Below, in pieces: positions 35,240-43,948 of a stretch of DNA of 64,000 bases. The stretch covers positions 186,001 to 250,000 of the forward strand of contig JAHJTC010000004.1 in NCBI GenBank assembly GCA_018830105.1, written 5' to 3'. Both the position numbers and the translations under genes were made by a program. The notes beneath the pieces were generated by a model. The model made no database searches, was not told the origin of the DNA, and worked only from the letters and a program-made list of their open reading frames with translations. The DNA comes from Bacteroidota bacterium. Lineage in GTDB: Bacteria > Bacteroidota > Bacteroidia > Bacteroidales > F082. The stretch's first letter is position 1. Each line of letters opens with the position of its first letter.

Positions 35240-35415
35240 TAATTGGTGTTAGCTGTTTTTTTAGCTAGCTTAATAGGGAATCAGGTGTGAGTCCTGAACA
35301 GTTCCCGCTGCTGTAAGCTCTTTAAGTACTTTCGGTATCCTCAGCCACTGTTCCTGCTATCCGGAATGGGAAGGCGCCGAAAGGGAGTAAGTCAGAAGAC
35401 CTGCCATATAACTTG
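35240..35415 (+). promoter_or_regulatory. Cobalamin (adenosylcobalamin-type) riboswitch
   Basis: The aptamer shows the ordered B12 riboswitch blocks: GGGAA and GGTGTGAGTCC (35277-35294), CAGTTCCCGCTGCTGTAA, GCCACTG (35344-35350), GGGAAGGCGCC and the B12 box AAGTCAGAAGACCTGCC (35389-35405). About 113 bases follow before the ATG at 35528. It lies directly upstream of the four-gene surface/receptor operon and should repress it when cobalamin is sufficient. The exact 5' and 3' aptamer limits are approximate. Confidence 0.93.
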
Positions 35416-35527
35416 TTTTGCAAAGCTTTCGGGACAAAAGCTTGTCGACGGTTAAAACCAATACACTTTCGGCACATTTTTTCCTGTAAGTTTTGAGGTA
35501 ATTTTTTTTAACCTTAAAACTTTTTTT

Positions 35528-36811
35528 ATGAAAAAATTTACTTTTTACAAACTTCATGTTGCATTAGCCATGCTTTTTATGCATACCGCAGTCTTGGCTC
35601 AAATGCAATCACAGCTTTATGTAGTGAGTGGCGGAGCATTCTCCGATCCAAACGATTTTGTGGAAATCACACACTTTGATCCGCAAAACAGCGATAATTT
35701 GACATTTGGAACCATTTACACCCAGGCGGCACAGGATGCTTTAATCCAAGCTGCGAATTTACTAGTTACAGCGACAGATTCTCTCGTAATCTTCGACCTT
35801 GAAAGTGGCTCAAAGTTGGCTGCTACTGCTGTTTCTGGTGCTAACCTATTGACCGTAAGCGAGGAAAATATTTTCATGTCGGTTCAGTACCCGCAAACAA
35901 GTGGTTTTTTGAAAATATTTGATAGAAATACCCTGGAACTTAAACAAACTGTCGATGAAATTTCGGGAGAAACAGCTGGATTATTAGTCGTGGAAAACAA
36001 GCTCTTCGTTGCCGTACCAGGCAGTTATGGCAGCACAAACGGTGCTATCGCAATAGTCGATCCTGCTTCAGGTCAGTTGATTGAAGAAATAGATATGGGA
36101 GCTGCTGCACTAGGGATTTATGATTTGTACTTATTTAATGGTCAGCTAATCGCGCTATGCAAAACACCTTATGGTGAGAGTATCGGCAATTTGATACGCT
36201 TTGATCCGGAAACAAATGCTTTTGAGCATTTTAGCTTTAATCATGCATTTGGGAAAGGGATTGCAATAATTGAATCTAAACTCTATTTAATGGTTGACAA
36301 TGGCGTAGGAATTATCGATCTTGAAAGTATGCAGATGCTTGATTCACAATTTATTTCTGATCCAGGGAGCTCAAATTATATCTATTTTTCTGATATTGTC
36401 TTTGATAGTATTCACCAGCAATTTTATGCGGCAACAACAGATTATTTTTCATTTGGTGAAGGAATAATCATGGATATGCAGGCCAATATTACCGGTAGTT
36501 TTGATGCAGGTATTTCTGCCGAAGCACTGGCAGTTGATTACAAACAAACTACTTCATTGCCTTTGGTGGAAATCAATTCAGTACAGCTGTATCCTAATCC
36601 GGCGGAAAACTTACTTCAATTGAAGTCGATCTCAAATAGAACAATTCAAACTGTGAGCATTTTGCATGTTTCCGGACAACTTGCTGTTGAACAGCAGATA
36701 AACGCCAAAAACGCAACATTAAATGTTTCTGTTTTGCCTTCCGGATTTTATTTAATAGACATTTTATTTGAAGATCAATCGCATAGTATCAAGCAGTTTG
36801 TTAAGAATTAG
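35528..36811 (+). CDS. T9SS-sorted beta-propeller protein in the cobalamin operon
   Basis: A 427-residue exported protein with a signal peptide ending HTAVLAQ. The middle (about 30-345) is a beta-propeller-like repeat region resembling BtuG/YncE folds (repeated units such as TVDEISGETAGLLVVENKLF and LYDLYLFNGQLIAL types). The C-terminal ~75 residues form a type IX sorting domain (VQLYPNPAENLLQL, PSGFYLIDILF). It is the first gene after the cobalamin riboswitch and lies two bases before the next gene. In Bacteroides, BtuG propellers capture B12 as lipoproteins; here the same job may be done by a T9SS-attached protein. B12 binding is inferred from fold and context only. Confidence 0.75.
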   Translation: MKKFTFYKLHVALAMLFMHTAVLAQMQSQLYVVSGGAFSDPNDFVEITHFDPQNSDNLTFGTIYTQAAQDALIQAANLLVTATDSLVIFDLESGSKLAATAVSGANLLTVSEENIFMSVQYPQTSGFLKIFDRNTLELKQTVDEISGETAGLLVVENKLFVAVPGSYGSTNGAIAIVDPASGQLIEEIDMGAAALGIYDLYLFNGQLIALCKTPYGESIGNLIRFDPETNAFEHFSFNHAFGKGIAIIESKLYLMVDNGVGIIDLESMQMLDSQFISDPGSSNYIYFSDIVFDSIHQQFYAATTDYFSFGEGIIMDMQANITGSFDAGISAEALAVDYKQTTSLPLVEINSVQLYPNPAENLLQLKSISNRTIQTVSILHVSGQLAVEQQINAKNATLNVSVLPSGFYLIDILFEDQSHSIKQFVKN

Positions 36812-36813
36812 GT

Positions 36814-37797
36814 ATGATTAATCGCATTATTTTTAGTGTTTTGTTGTTTGCTGCGTTTTTGCCGATGAGAGGCAATGCCCAGTTTGCTCCCCCTGCCGGT
36901 GAGCCGGGAACAGATGCTATTCATGCGGATAGTGCCTGCTTTATCAACTGGGCAACGACCTGTTTGGTTAGCAGAGGTTTGATGCAGATAGATAATCAAG
37001 CGCTTGGTAGCGTTACATTCGGCGACGAAACAGATGCACTTGATAAGGCTGACAATATCGTAGTTAGTCTTGGCGATGGGGGAGAAGCCTTACTTCAGTT
37101 TGAATTTCCGATATGGAACGGTCCGGGGTTTGATTTTGCAGTTTTTGAGAATAGTTTCACGGATTCTTTTCTTGAATTGGCGCATGTCGCAGTCAGCAGC
37201 GATGGCTTAACTTTTTTTACTTTTCCTTCAATTTCGTTCACGCAAACCGATGAGCAGGTTGATGGGTTTGGCAGTCTCGATGCTACCAAAATTCACCATT
37301 TGGCGGGTAAATACCGGGCATTTTATGGTACGCCATTCGATCTGGATAGTCTTCCTGATAGCCCGCTGCTTGATAAAATGTCAATAACTCATATTCGTGT
37401 TACGGATGTGGTTGGGAAATTAGACAGCGAACTTGGTACTTATGATTCTAAAAATCATTTGATAAACGACCCATGGCCTTCACCTTTTCCCTCTTCGGGT
37501 TTCGATTTGGATGGGATAGGTGTAATTCATGACGCATCGAACTTGCAGGTATTGGAAGCATCAAGGCTGCCAATAAACCTTTACCCAAACCCATTTGCGA
37601 ACAGGATTTATGTGAGGAATTTTGATCACGAACGCATGAAAATTTCAATCTTTAATAATCATGGAATCCAGCTCGTTGAGGGTGTTTATTCTGAAAACAT
37701 TCATACTATCTGGACTTCTGCTTGGGAAAGTGGTATTTATCTAATTCGGATTGAAAGTGAAAATAAGGTGTATAATTTTAAAATGTTAAAGTTATGA
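36814..37797 (+). CDS. T9SS-sorted cell-surface protein, cobalamin-operon family
   Basis: A 327-residue exported protein (signal ending MRGNAQ). The main domain (about 20-245) belongs to a family of surface proteins with GPGFDFAVFENSF, ELAHVAVSSDGLTFFTFPS, HLAGKYRAFYGTPFDLDSLP, ITHIRVTDVVG and a GFDLDGIGVIH ending, a beta-sandwich-like fold seen in secreted proteins of many phyla. The C-terminus is a type IX sorting domain (INLYPNPFANRIYV, ESGIYLIRI). Its ATGA overlap with the receptor gene shows tight coupling. I infer a role in surface capture of cobalamin or a related corrinoid from its position; the family's function is unknown to me. Confidence 0.75.
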   Translation: MINRIIFSVLLFAAFLPMRGNAQFAPPAGEPGTDAIHADSACFINWATTCLVSRGLMQIDNQALGSVTFGDETDALDKADNIVVSLGDGGEALLQFEFPIWNGPGFDFAVFENSFTDSFLELAHVAVSSDGLTFFTFPSISFTQTDEQVDGFGSLDATKIHHLAGKYRAFYGTPFDLDSLPDSPLLDKMSITHIRVTDVVGKLDSELGTYDSKNHLINDPWPSPFPSSGFDLDGIGVIHDASNLQVLEASRLPINLYPNPFANRIYVRNFDHERMKISIFNNHGIQLVEGVYSENIHTIWTSAWESGIYLIRIESENKVYNFKMLKL

Positions 37798-39746
37798 AAG
37801 CCTTAAAAGTTTTACTGTTTGGAATTATTTTTAGCCAGATGCATTTTTTTAGTGCCATTGCCCAAACCCCGGATACCCTCTTGCTTGATCAAATTGAAGT
37901 AACCGCTTTATCACAGAATTCCAATAACGACATGTTGCAGCATCAGTTTGACTCTGAAATACTTGCATCGAATAGATCAGCCACTTTTGCTGATTTTTTA
38001 CAGCAGAATAGCCAGGTTTTCATCAAGGATTACGGGCCGGGATCGCTGGCAACAGCATCTTTTAGGGGCACAACAGCAAGTCATACAAAAGTGCTTTGGA
38101 ACGGAATGCCAGTGAACGCTCCAAATCACGGACAGGTAGATTTTAACCGACTGCCCGTATTTTTTGTAGATGAGGCCCAACTCGCATGGGGGGCTCATGC
38201 AGCCAATCAACAAGGCGGGATAGGAGGTGTTGTGGCACTCAACAATAAGTCTCAGTTTAATAAGGGGGTCGAACTGACTGCTAAACAGGCTTTTGGTAGT
38301 TTTAACAGCTATGGATCTTATATGGATATTTCCTGGTCAGGTGCTCAATTAAATAGCCGAACACGTGTTTTCAGGGCGTCGAGCGATAATGATTTTGAAT
38401 ACCTCAATACAGCGCCAATTCAAACTCAAAAAATGAGACAAAAGGATGCGGATTTTCTTGATAGGGGATTTATGCAGGAACTGTATTGGCAGGTCGGAAA
38501 AGGAATTTTTAGTCTAATCAGTTGGAATCAATGGAACGAGAGGAACCTGCCGCCAATTATGACAAATCTGGAACGTGGAGGAAATCCTGAAGAGTTTCAG
38601 AACGACCGTTTTCATCGCCAGATATTGGGGTATAAGCATTTTTGGGAAAAGGCTTCTCTGGAAATCAAGACTGCCTATTTCGACGAGAGACAACATTATT
38701 TCCTAAGAACGACCTCTAATTTTAACGATCATGCTACAGTTAGTTTGATCAATTCAAAAAATGATATTCGGGTTTACCAATTTTTAACAAGCTATCTGCA
38801 ACAAATTGGTAAACGTTGGGAGTTGACTACTGCAATAGATATCAACAAGCAAATGGCGTTTTCTACCAATTATGAGGAACCGCAGCATAGAAATCAAATG
38901 TCGCTTTTGGTCAATGCAATGTATAAAGACTTGAAGGGAAATAAGCTGCAGCTGGGTGCTCATCAGGATGATGTGGATGGCCAGCTTATGGTTTTTTCGC
39001 CATTTATGATGTATTCTGCAAGGCTGCCACTGACAGAAAATTGGCGCTATACAGCCGGAGTAAGTCGCAATTTCAGGGTTCCCGGCATGAATGACCTGTA
39101 TTGGTATCCGGGAGGAAATCCCGGCCTGAAAGAAGAAGTTGCATCACAAGCTGATTTCTCGCTTCATTATGAAAAAACCTGGAATAAAGCTTCCTTAAAC
39201 ATAAGGGGCGGAATTTATGCTTCTGACATTCGGGAATGGATTCAATGGCGTCCGACAGCCTTTCGCTATTGGGTTCCTGAAAATGTTTCACGTGTTTTTG
39301 CCCGTGGCACCGAATTGACGCTGGGAGGGAAGCTTGATGATGGTTTATTTAACCATCAGATTCAAATCAATTTTGCCTACACCCGAACAACTGACGAAAG
39401 CACCGTAGCTCAGATCGAAAATACTCAGGGCAGGCAGTTGATCTATATTCCTATGCATCATGGAAATCTGTTTTACAAAATGGGTTTCAGAACCTGGGAA
39501 CTTCAATATACCCTGGTTTATACCGGAAGCCGGAATACCAGCTTGAACAAAGTTGATTTTTATGGATTTCAACTTCCGGCATATACCTTACATCATATTG
39601 CTATAACCAAAAAATGGCATGAATTCACTGCTGAAATACGCATAAATAATCTATTTGATAAAGATTATCAGGCTATTAGATGGCGGGCAATGCCCGGCAG
39701 AAACTTTGCCATTGCACTTAGCTATCAGCTTAAATCAAAACCGTAA
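37794..39746 (+). CDS. btuB: TonB-dependent outer-membrane receptor, BtuB-like
   Basis: A 650-residue TonB-dependent receptor. The signal peptide ends FFSAIAQ, and a TonB-box-like stretch (QIEVTALSQ) is followed by the plug domain (about 35-150: TFADFLQQNSQVFIKDYGPG, ASFRGTTASHTKVLWNGMPVNAPNHG, GGIGGVVAL). The remainder is a beta-barrel ending near AMPGRNFAIALSYQL. The size matches BtuB-type receptors rather than ~1000-residue SusC proteins. It overlaps the preceding gene by 4 bases and the following lipoprotein gene by one base. With the riboswitch and BtuG-like partner, transport of cobalamin or a corrinoid precursor across the outer membrane is the likely role. Confidence 0.88.
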   Translation: MKALKVLLFGIIFSQMHFFSAIAQTPDTLLLDQIEVTALSQNSNNDMLQHQFDSEILASNRSATFADFLQQNSQVFIKDYGPGSLATASFRGTTASHTKVLWNGMPVNAPNHGQVDFNRLPVFFVDEAQLAWGAHAANQQGGIGGVVALNNKSQFNKGVELTAKQAFGSFNSYGSYMDISWSGAQLNSRTRVFRASSDNDFEYLNTAPIQTQKMRQKDADFLDRGFMQELYWQVGKGIFSLISWNQWNERNLPPIMTNLERGGNPEEFQNDRFHRQILGYKHFWEKASLEIKTAYFDERQHYFLRTTSNFNDHATVSLINSKNDIRVYQFLTSYLQQIGKRWELTTAIDINKQMAFSTNYEEPQHRNQMSLLVNAMYKDLKGNKLQLGAHQDDVDGQLMVFSPFMMYSARLPLTENWRYTAGVSRNFRVPGMNDLYWYPGGNPGLKEEVASQADFSLHYEKTWNKASLNIRGGIYASDIREWIQWRPTAFRYWVPENVSRVFARGTELTLGGKLDDGLFNHQIQINFAYTRTTDESTVAQIENTQGRQLIYIPMHHGNLFYKMGFRTWELQYTLVYTGSRNTSLNKVDFYGFQLPAYTLHHIAITKKWHEFTAEIRINNLFDKDYQAIRWRAMPGRNFAIALSYQLKSKP

Positions 39747-40804
39747 TGAAAAAACTGTCTTATTTATTTTTTCTCTCCATTATTGTGCTGTCGGCTTGCA
39801 CCAAATTAGACGATGATGAACCGCTAATTCCGCCACATAATCAGTTGGGTGATGGATTTTTTGTCCTGAATCAGGGCAATTTCACCTCAGGAAATGCTTC
39901 CCTGTCCTTTTTCGAAGAAGGCAGTGGGACTATGACAAATAATTTGTTTTTTAAGAAAAATGGCGCTCCGCTTGGCGATGTTGCACAAAGCATCACTTTC
40001 TGGAAAGAGGAGGCTTTCTTGGTTGTTAATAACAGCGCTTATATCTATGTTATTGATTCAAAAACAGGTTTATACAAACGTAAAATTGCCGAGTTGGAAT
40101 CGCCACGTTACCTGCAGATTGTAAATGCTGATAAAGCTTATGTGTCAGATTTTCAGCTTAAAGGAATTTTTGTGTTTAATCCCATTACCATGCAACCACA
40201 AGGGGTTATTGAGACCGGAAAAAGTACAGAGGCAATGGTGATGGTTGATTATGAAGTTTTTGTGACAAACTGGTCAGCATATAACCAAAGCACAGCCAAC
40301 AATACCGTGCAGGTAATTGATGTTGCTGTCGACGCGCTGGTTGACAGTATTGTTGTGGGTAAAGAGCCGAACAGTATTGTGGTAGATCAAAATAAAAAAC
40401 TTTGGGTGTTGTGCAGTGGTGGCTACTTGAACGAGGAAATTCCTTCCTTAATTAGGATAGACCCGGCATCACGAACGATAGAGAAACGCTATAATTTTTC
40501 CACTATTGAAAGTGCTCCCGAACAGCTCAAAATCAATGCAGCCGGGAATACTCTGTATTATTTGAATGATGGAATTTACACGATGGATATTGCTGACGCT
40601 GAGCTTCCTGCAAGCCCACTCATTAGTTCGGAAGGTCGTAATTTTTTTGCGCTCGGTCTCCATCCTTATGAGCAGACTATTTTAGCTTCCGATGCCGGCA
40701 ATTATGTTCAGAATGGTTGGGTTTACAGGTTTAAGACAGATGGCATGCTTGTTGATTCATTGCAGTCTGGTATTATTCCAGGTCATTTTGGATTCAATTA
40801 TTAA
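39746..40804 (+). CDS. BtuG-like surface lipoprotein (DUF5074-type beta-propeller)
   Basis: A 352-residue lipoprotein (signal ending IIVLSAC, Cys18) with a YncE-like beta-propeller covering almost the whole mature chain: DGFFVLNQGNFTSGNASLSF, then repeated blades such as AYIYVIDSKTGLYK, YVSDFQLKGIFVFNP, EVFVTNWSAY, VQVIDVAVDALVDSIVVGKEPNSIVV. This is the architecture of Bacteroides BtuG, which sits on the BtuB receptor and binds cobalamin very tightly. It is the last gene of the riboswitch operon, overlapping btuB by one base. The assignment combines fold and context; B12-contact residues cannot be checked here. Confidence 0.82.
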   Translation: MKKLSYLFFLSIIVLSACTKLDDDEPLIPPHNQLGDGFFVLNQGNFTSGNASLSFFEEGSGTMTNNLFFKKNGAPLGDVAQSITFWKEEAFLVVNNSAYIYVIDSKTGLYKRKIAELESPRYLQIVNADKAYVSDFQLKGIFVFNPITMQPQGVIETGKSTEAMVMVDYEVFVTNWSAYNQSTANNTVQVIDVAVDALVDSIVVGKEPNSIVVDQNKKLWVLCSGGYLNEEIPSLIRIDPASRTIEKRYNFSTIESAPEQLKINAAGNTLYYLNDGIYTMDIADAELPASPLISSEGRNFFALGLHPYEQTILASDAGNYVQNGWVYRFKTDGMLVDSLQSGIIPGHFGFNY

Positions 40805-40814
40805 AACTAAACAT

Positions 40815-41231
40815 ATGGAAAAAGTAGCAGTAAATTGGACGGGCGATATGTCCTTTGAAGTTGACGTTAATGGATTTAAAATTCCAATTGACGCAGATGA
40901 AAAAGTAGGTGGAAAAAATGGTGGCCCACGCCCCAAACCACTTATTTTAGCCTCCCTGGGAGGTTGCACAGGCATGGATGTAATTTCTATCTTAAAGAAG
41001 ATGCGTGTTGAGCCTGACCATTTCAATGTAGATGTTGATGGGCAATTAAGCGAAGAACATCCCAGGTATTACGAAAAGATCCACATTACCTATACCTTAA
41101 AAGGTAAAGAGCTGGATCGTGAAAAAATTGAAAAAGCTGTCAATTTGTCACAGGAACGTTACTGTGGAGTAAGTGCCATGTTGGTTAAAAGTTCTGTTTT
41201 AACGCACGAAATTATAATTGAAGAAGCATAA
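40815..41231 (+). CDS. OsmC family protein
   Basis: A 138-residue OsmC/Ohr-family protein. The start is ATG 40815, 11 bases after the BtuG stop; the longer in-frame reading from 40692 lies inside the btuG gene. The family signature is visible: GGKNGGPRPKPLILASLGGCTGMDVISIL, with the peroxidatic-type Cys in GGCTGMD, and the second conserved Cys in SQERYCGVSAML. OsmC-type proteins reduce organic hydroperoxides with thiols, though many members are of unclear substrate. It may be read through from the cobalamin operon, but its function suggests only a positional link. Confidence 0.88.
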   Translation: MEKVAVNWTGDMSFEVDVNGFKIPIDADEKVGGKNGGPRPKPLILASLGGCTGMDVISILKKMRVEPDHFNVDVDGQLSEEHPRYYEKIHITYTLKGKELDREKIEKAVNLSQERYCGVSAMLVKSSVLTHEIIIEEA

Positions 41232-41250
41232 ATTGCCTGCTTCTTTTTTT
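41221..41250 (+). terminator. Terminator at the end of the osmC gene
   Basis: AAGAAGCA (41221-41228) pairs with TGCTTCTT (41238-41245), followed by T5. The left arm overlaps the last codons of the gene. Confidence 0.65.
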
Positions 41251-41258
41251 GTGACGGC

Positions 41259-41918
41259 TTAAGCTATATTGTATATTGGGGAGATTATTTCAACGAATTC
41301 ATTTAGAATCATTGAGGTAGCTCCCCAAATTATTTTGTCGTCCACGGTAAAACAAGGCACTGTTAGCCGCTGTTTGTTACTCAGCATAATTTCTTCTTCT
41401 CTTTTGCAAACTGGATCAATTAACTGGGATAGTGAAACGCAAAAAGCAGCAGAAACTTCCATCGGATCTATCTTTAAAATCGGTGCCTTGGGTGTCCAGC
41501 CTACAACAGGTAAAACATCAAAATTGCTTGGCGGAATGTAAATTTTTGTGAGTTGTCCGATAGGATGAATAGCAGCTGTCGCCACACCCACCTCTTCCTC
41601 AGTTTCCCTTAAAGCAGTATTGATCAGGTTTTTGTCAAAAAGTTCATAGCGCCCACCCGGAAAAGCGATTTGCCCGCTGTGAACGCCATCATAAATGTTG
41701 CGTTGAATAAAAATGGTTTTAATGTCTTCATTTTCAGGAAATAGTAATATTAACACCGCACTTTGTCGGGGCGAAGTAGGATGTGACCAATTCGATTCAA
41801 AATTACGTCTTGTTGCCGGCTCCATAAGCCTGTGTGCAACAATTCCCGGTAATGGTTTTTGTAGTTCGAGTTGCAGCCTTCTTATAAAATCTGGCAGGAC
41901 TGTAGTTGGATTTTTCAT
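41259..41918 (-). CDS. Nudix hydrolase, CoA pyrophosphatase (NudL-like)
   Basis: A 219-residue Nudix protein of the CoA-pyrophosphatase group. The NudL-type signature IFIQRNIYDGVHSGQIAFPGG (residues 69-89) runs into the Nudix box FDKNLINTALRETEEEVGV (about 94-112), where the REtEEEvG metal ligands are intact. Such enzymes split CoA and its derivatives into 4'-phosphopantetheine and ADP. The gene is convergent with osmC and separated from clpS by about 200 bases. The exact substrate preference is by family only. Confidence 0.87.
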   Translation of the reverse strand: MKNPTTVLPDFIRRLQLELQKPLPGIVAHRLMEPATRRNFESNWSHPTSPRQSAVLILLFPENEDIKTIFIQRNIYDGVHSGQIAFPGGRYELFDKNLINTALRETEEEVGVATAAIHPIGQLTKIYIPPSNFDVLPVVGWTPKAPILKIDPMEVSAAFCVSLSQLIDPVCKREEEIMLSNKQRLTVPCFTVDDKIIWGATSMILNEFVEIISPIYNIA

Positions 41919-42072
41919 GACGCAAATTTAAGCATTCATCTGATGTTGGATAAGTCTGGAAATTCATTGTCCTATCGATTTTGTCATGGATAAATGAGCT
42001 GATCGTAATGAAAAATATTTTCAGCTTAAACAATTAATAGATTTTAACGACATATTAACTGCTTTCTCGTTT

Positions 42073-42080
42073 TATCTTTG
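42073..42080 (+). promoter_or_regulatory. Candidate -7 box of the clpS-nfeD-floA unit
   Basis: TATCTTTG is an exact TAnnTTTG match, 34 bases before the clpS start codon. Confidence 0.5.
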
Positions 42081-42114
42081 TAATTTTATACGCGCAAAGT
42101 AAACCTTAAAATTC

Positions 42115-42387
42115 ATGAGCAAGGAGAAAGAAGCATTATTACCATCCAGCGAAACGAAAGCTGAAAAAGAGAAAAATCTTATTCTTTTTAATGATGATAT
42201 CAATAGCTTTGATTTTGTAATCCAGACACTGATGGAAATATGTGATCATAGCCCTGAGCAAGCTGAAACTTGTGCCTGGGTCACACATTTTAAGGGAAAA
42301 TGCCCGATTAAATCTGGCTCATATGATCAGCTTAATCCTTATAAGCTGGCTTTATTGGAGCGAAAACTCACAGTTAGCATTCAATAA
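42115..42387 (+). CDS. clpS: ATP-dependent Clp protease adaptor ClpS
   Basis: A 90-residue ClpS adaptor, which delivers N-end-rule substrates to ClpAP/ClpCP. After a charged N-terminal tail it has the core motif LILFNDDINSFDFVIQTLME, with the NDD residues that bind the substrate alpha-amino group, then the HFKGKCPIKSG stretch equivalent to the family's conserved His-Glu-Gly-Lys region, and a final ERKLTVSIQ strand. The length is normal. It precedes nfeD by two bases, so it shares a transcript with the flotillin genes; no functional link is evident. Confidence 0.9.
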   Translation: MSKEKEALLPSSETKAEKEKNLILFNDDINSFDFVIQTLMEICDHSPEQAETCAWVTHFKGKCPIKSGSYDQLNPYKLALLERKLTVSIQ

Positions 42388-42389
42388 TT

Positions 42390-42860
42390 ATGTGGACAAT
42401 AATTTTAGCATTGATATTTGTTGGCTTATTAATGGTTTTACTTGAAATATTAGTAATACCGGGAGGCGGTGTTGCAGGTATTCTTGGATTTGCACTTATG
42501 GTTGTTGCTGTGTTTTTGGGTTACTCAAGATTTGGGACGCCGGAGGGGCATTATATTTTAGCAGGCACTTTGCTGCTCAACATTGCTTTTTTAGTGCTCG
42601 CCCTTCGATCAAAAACATGGGACAGATTAATGCTTGTTAAAAATGTTGACAGCCGCGTTAATCTTGTGGATGACAAAGATTTAAATGTTGGCGACAAAGG
42701 AGTGACGATTTCACGTTGCACTCCTTCGGGAAAAGCCTTAATAAACAACAAGTTTTTCGAAGTGCATGCACGTTCTGAGTTTATTGATGAAGAACAAGCG
42801 ATAGAAGTGATTAAAATTGAACGAAATAAAATATTTGTTAAAACCCTAAACAATAATTAG
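42390..42860 (+). CDS. NfeD-like membrane protein (flotillin partner)
   Basis: A 156-residue protein with two to three membrane helices ([50 protein letters not shown]) and a C-terminal OB-like soluble domain (about 90-156: [23 protein letters not shown]), typical of short NfeD proteins lacking the ClpP-type serine-protease domain. It lies two bases before the flotillin gene floA. NfeD proteins are usually paired with flotillin/SPFH proteins and are thought to act with them in membrane organisation; the mechanism is not established. Confidence 0.87.
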   Translation: MWTIILALIFVGLLMVLLEILVIPGGGVAGILGFALMVVAVFLGYSRFGTPEGHYILAGTLLLNIAFLVLALRSKTWDRLMLVKNVDSRVNLVDDKDLNVGDKGVTISRCTPSGKALINNKFFEVHARSEFIDEEQAIEVIKIERNKIFVKTLNNN

Positions 42861-42862
42861 TT

Positions 42863-43873
42863 ATGGAAGATTTGTATGTCCTTATTGCCATTGGATTGGG
42901 AGCGTTGTTCCTGATATGGTTTTTGTTTTACTTTATTCCTGTCGGCCTGTGGTTTACAGCTTTGGTTTCAGGAGTTCGTATTTCGCTGCTTCAACTTATT
43001 TTAATGCGTTGGCGTAAGGTGCCGCCGTCTGTGATCGTAAATAGTATGATTGCTGCTACGAAAGCTGGAATTCATCTCGAAAGGGATGATCTGGAGGCTC
43101 ATTATCTGGCTGGAGGTCGTGTGCAGGAAGTGGTAAATGCTTTAATTTCAGCAGATAAGGCTAATATGGACTTAAATTTTCAAACTGCTACCGCCATTGA
43201 TTTAGCGGGACGTGATGTATTTGAAGCCGTTAGGATGTCCGTAAATCCAAAAGTGATCGACACAAAAAAAGTAGCTGCCGTTGCTAAGGATGGTATTCAG
43301 CTGATTGCCCTGGCTCGCGTAACGGTGCGTGCCAATATCCGCCAATTGGTAGGTGGGGCTGGAGAGGAAACAATCCTTGCCAGAGTTGGCGAAGGAATCG
43401 TTTCTTCCATTGGATCAGCCGATTCACACAAACAGGTGCTTGAAAATCCTGATTCTATCTCTAAAGTGGTGCTAAAAAAGGGCTTAGACTCCGGAACAGC
43501 ATTTGAAATTCTTTCTATTGATATAGCAGATATTGATATCGGGAAAAATATTGGAGCGGTGTTGCAGATGGATCAGGCCAATGCTGATAAGAATATCGCA
43601 CAAGCCAAGGCCGAGGAACGCCGGGCAATGGCCGTTGCCGAAGAACAGGAAATGAGAGCTAAAGCTCAGGAAGCCCGTGCAAATGTTATTCAAGCAGAAG
43701 CTTTGATTCCTCAAGCAATAGCTGATGCGTTTAAACAAGGAAATCTGGGCATTATGGATTATTATAAGTTCCAAAATATTCAGGCCGACACAAAAATGAG
43801 AGATTCAATTTCTGATACTGATAATCAATCTTTAGGAAGAAGAGAAAACGATAATTCCAAAGATGATAAATAA
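42863..43873 (+). CDS. floA: Flotillin-like protein FloA
   Basis: A 336-residue FloA-type protein (UPF0365). An N-terminal membrane hairpin region (about 5-45: [21 protein letters not shown]) precedes the cytosolic SPFH-like domain and a long alanine/glutamate-rich helix ([20 protein letters not shown] and following, about 238-295). FloA assembles in functional membrane microdomains and affects membrane fluidity. It follows nfeD with two bases between and has its own strong terminator, so clpS-nfeD-floA forms a compact unit. Confidence 0.95.
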   Translation: MEDLYVLIAIGLGALFLIWFLFYFIPVGLWFTALVSGVRISLLQLILMRWRKVPPSVIVNSMIAATKAGIHLERDDLEAHYLAGGRVQEVVNALISADKANMDLNFQTATAIDLAGRDVFEAVRMSVNPKVIDTKKVAAVAKDGIQLIALARVTVRANIRQLVGGAGEETILARVGEGIVSSIGSADSHKQVLENPDSISKVVLKKGLDSGTAFEILSIDIADIDIGKNIGAVLQMDQANADKNIAQAKAEERRAMAVAEEQEMRAKAQEARANVIQAEALIPQAIADAFKQGNLGIMDYYKFQNIQADTKMRDSISDTDNQSLGRRENDNSKDDK

Positions 43874-43883
43874 TGGATGAACA

Positions 43884-43921
43884 AAAAAACGTTTGTGTCA
43901 ATTTTGGCACAAACGTTTTTT
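43884..43921 (+). terminator. Terminator after floA
   Basis: AAAAAACGTTTGTG (43884-43897) pairs perfectly with CACAAACGTTTTTT (43908-43921) across a 10-base loop. Confidence 0.8.
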
Positions 43922-43948
43922 AATCTTTTGAAAAAACACGCGCTGTAA

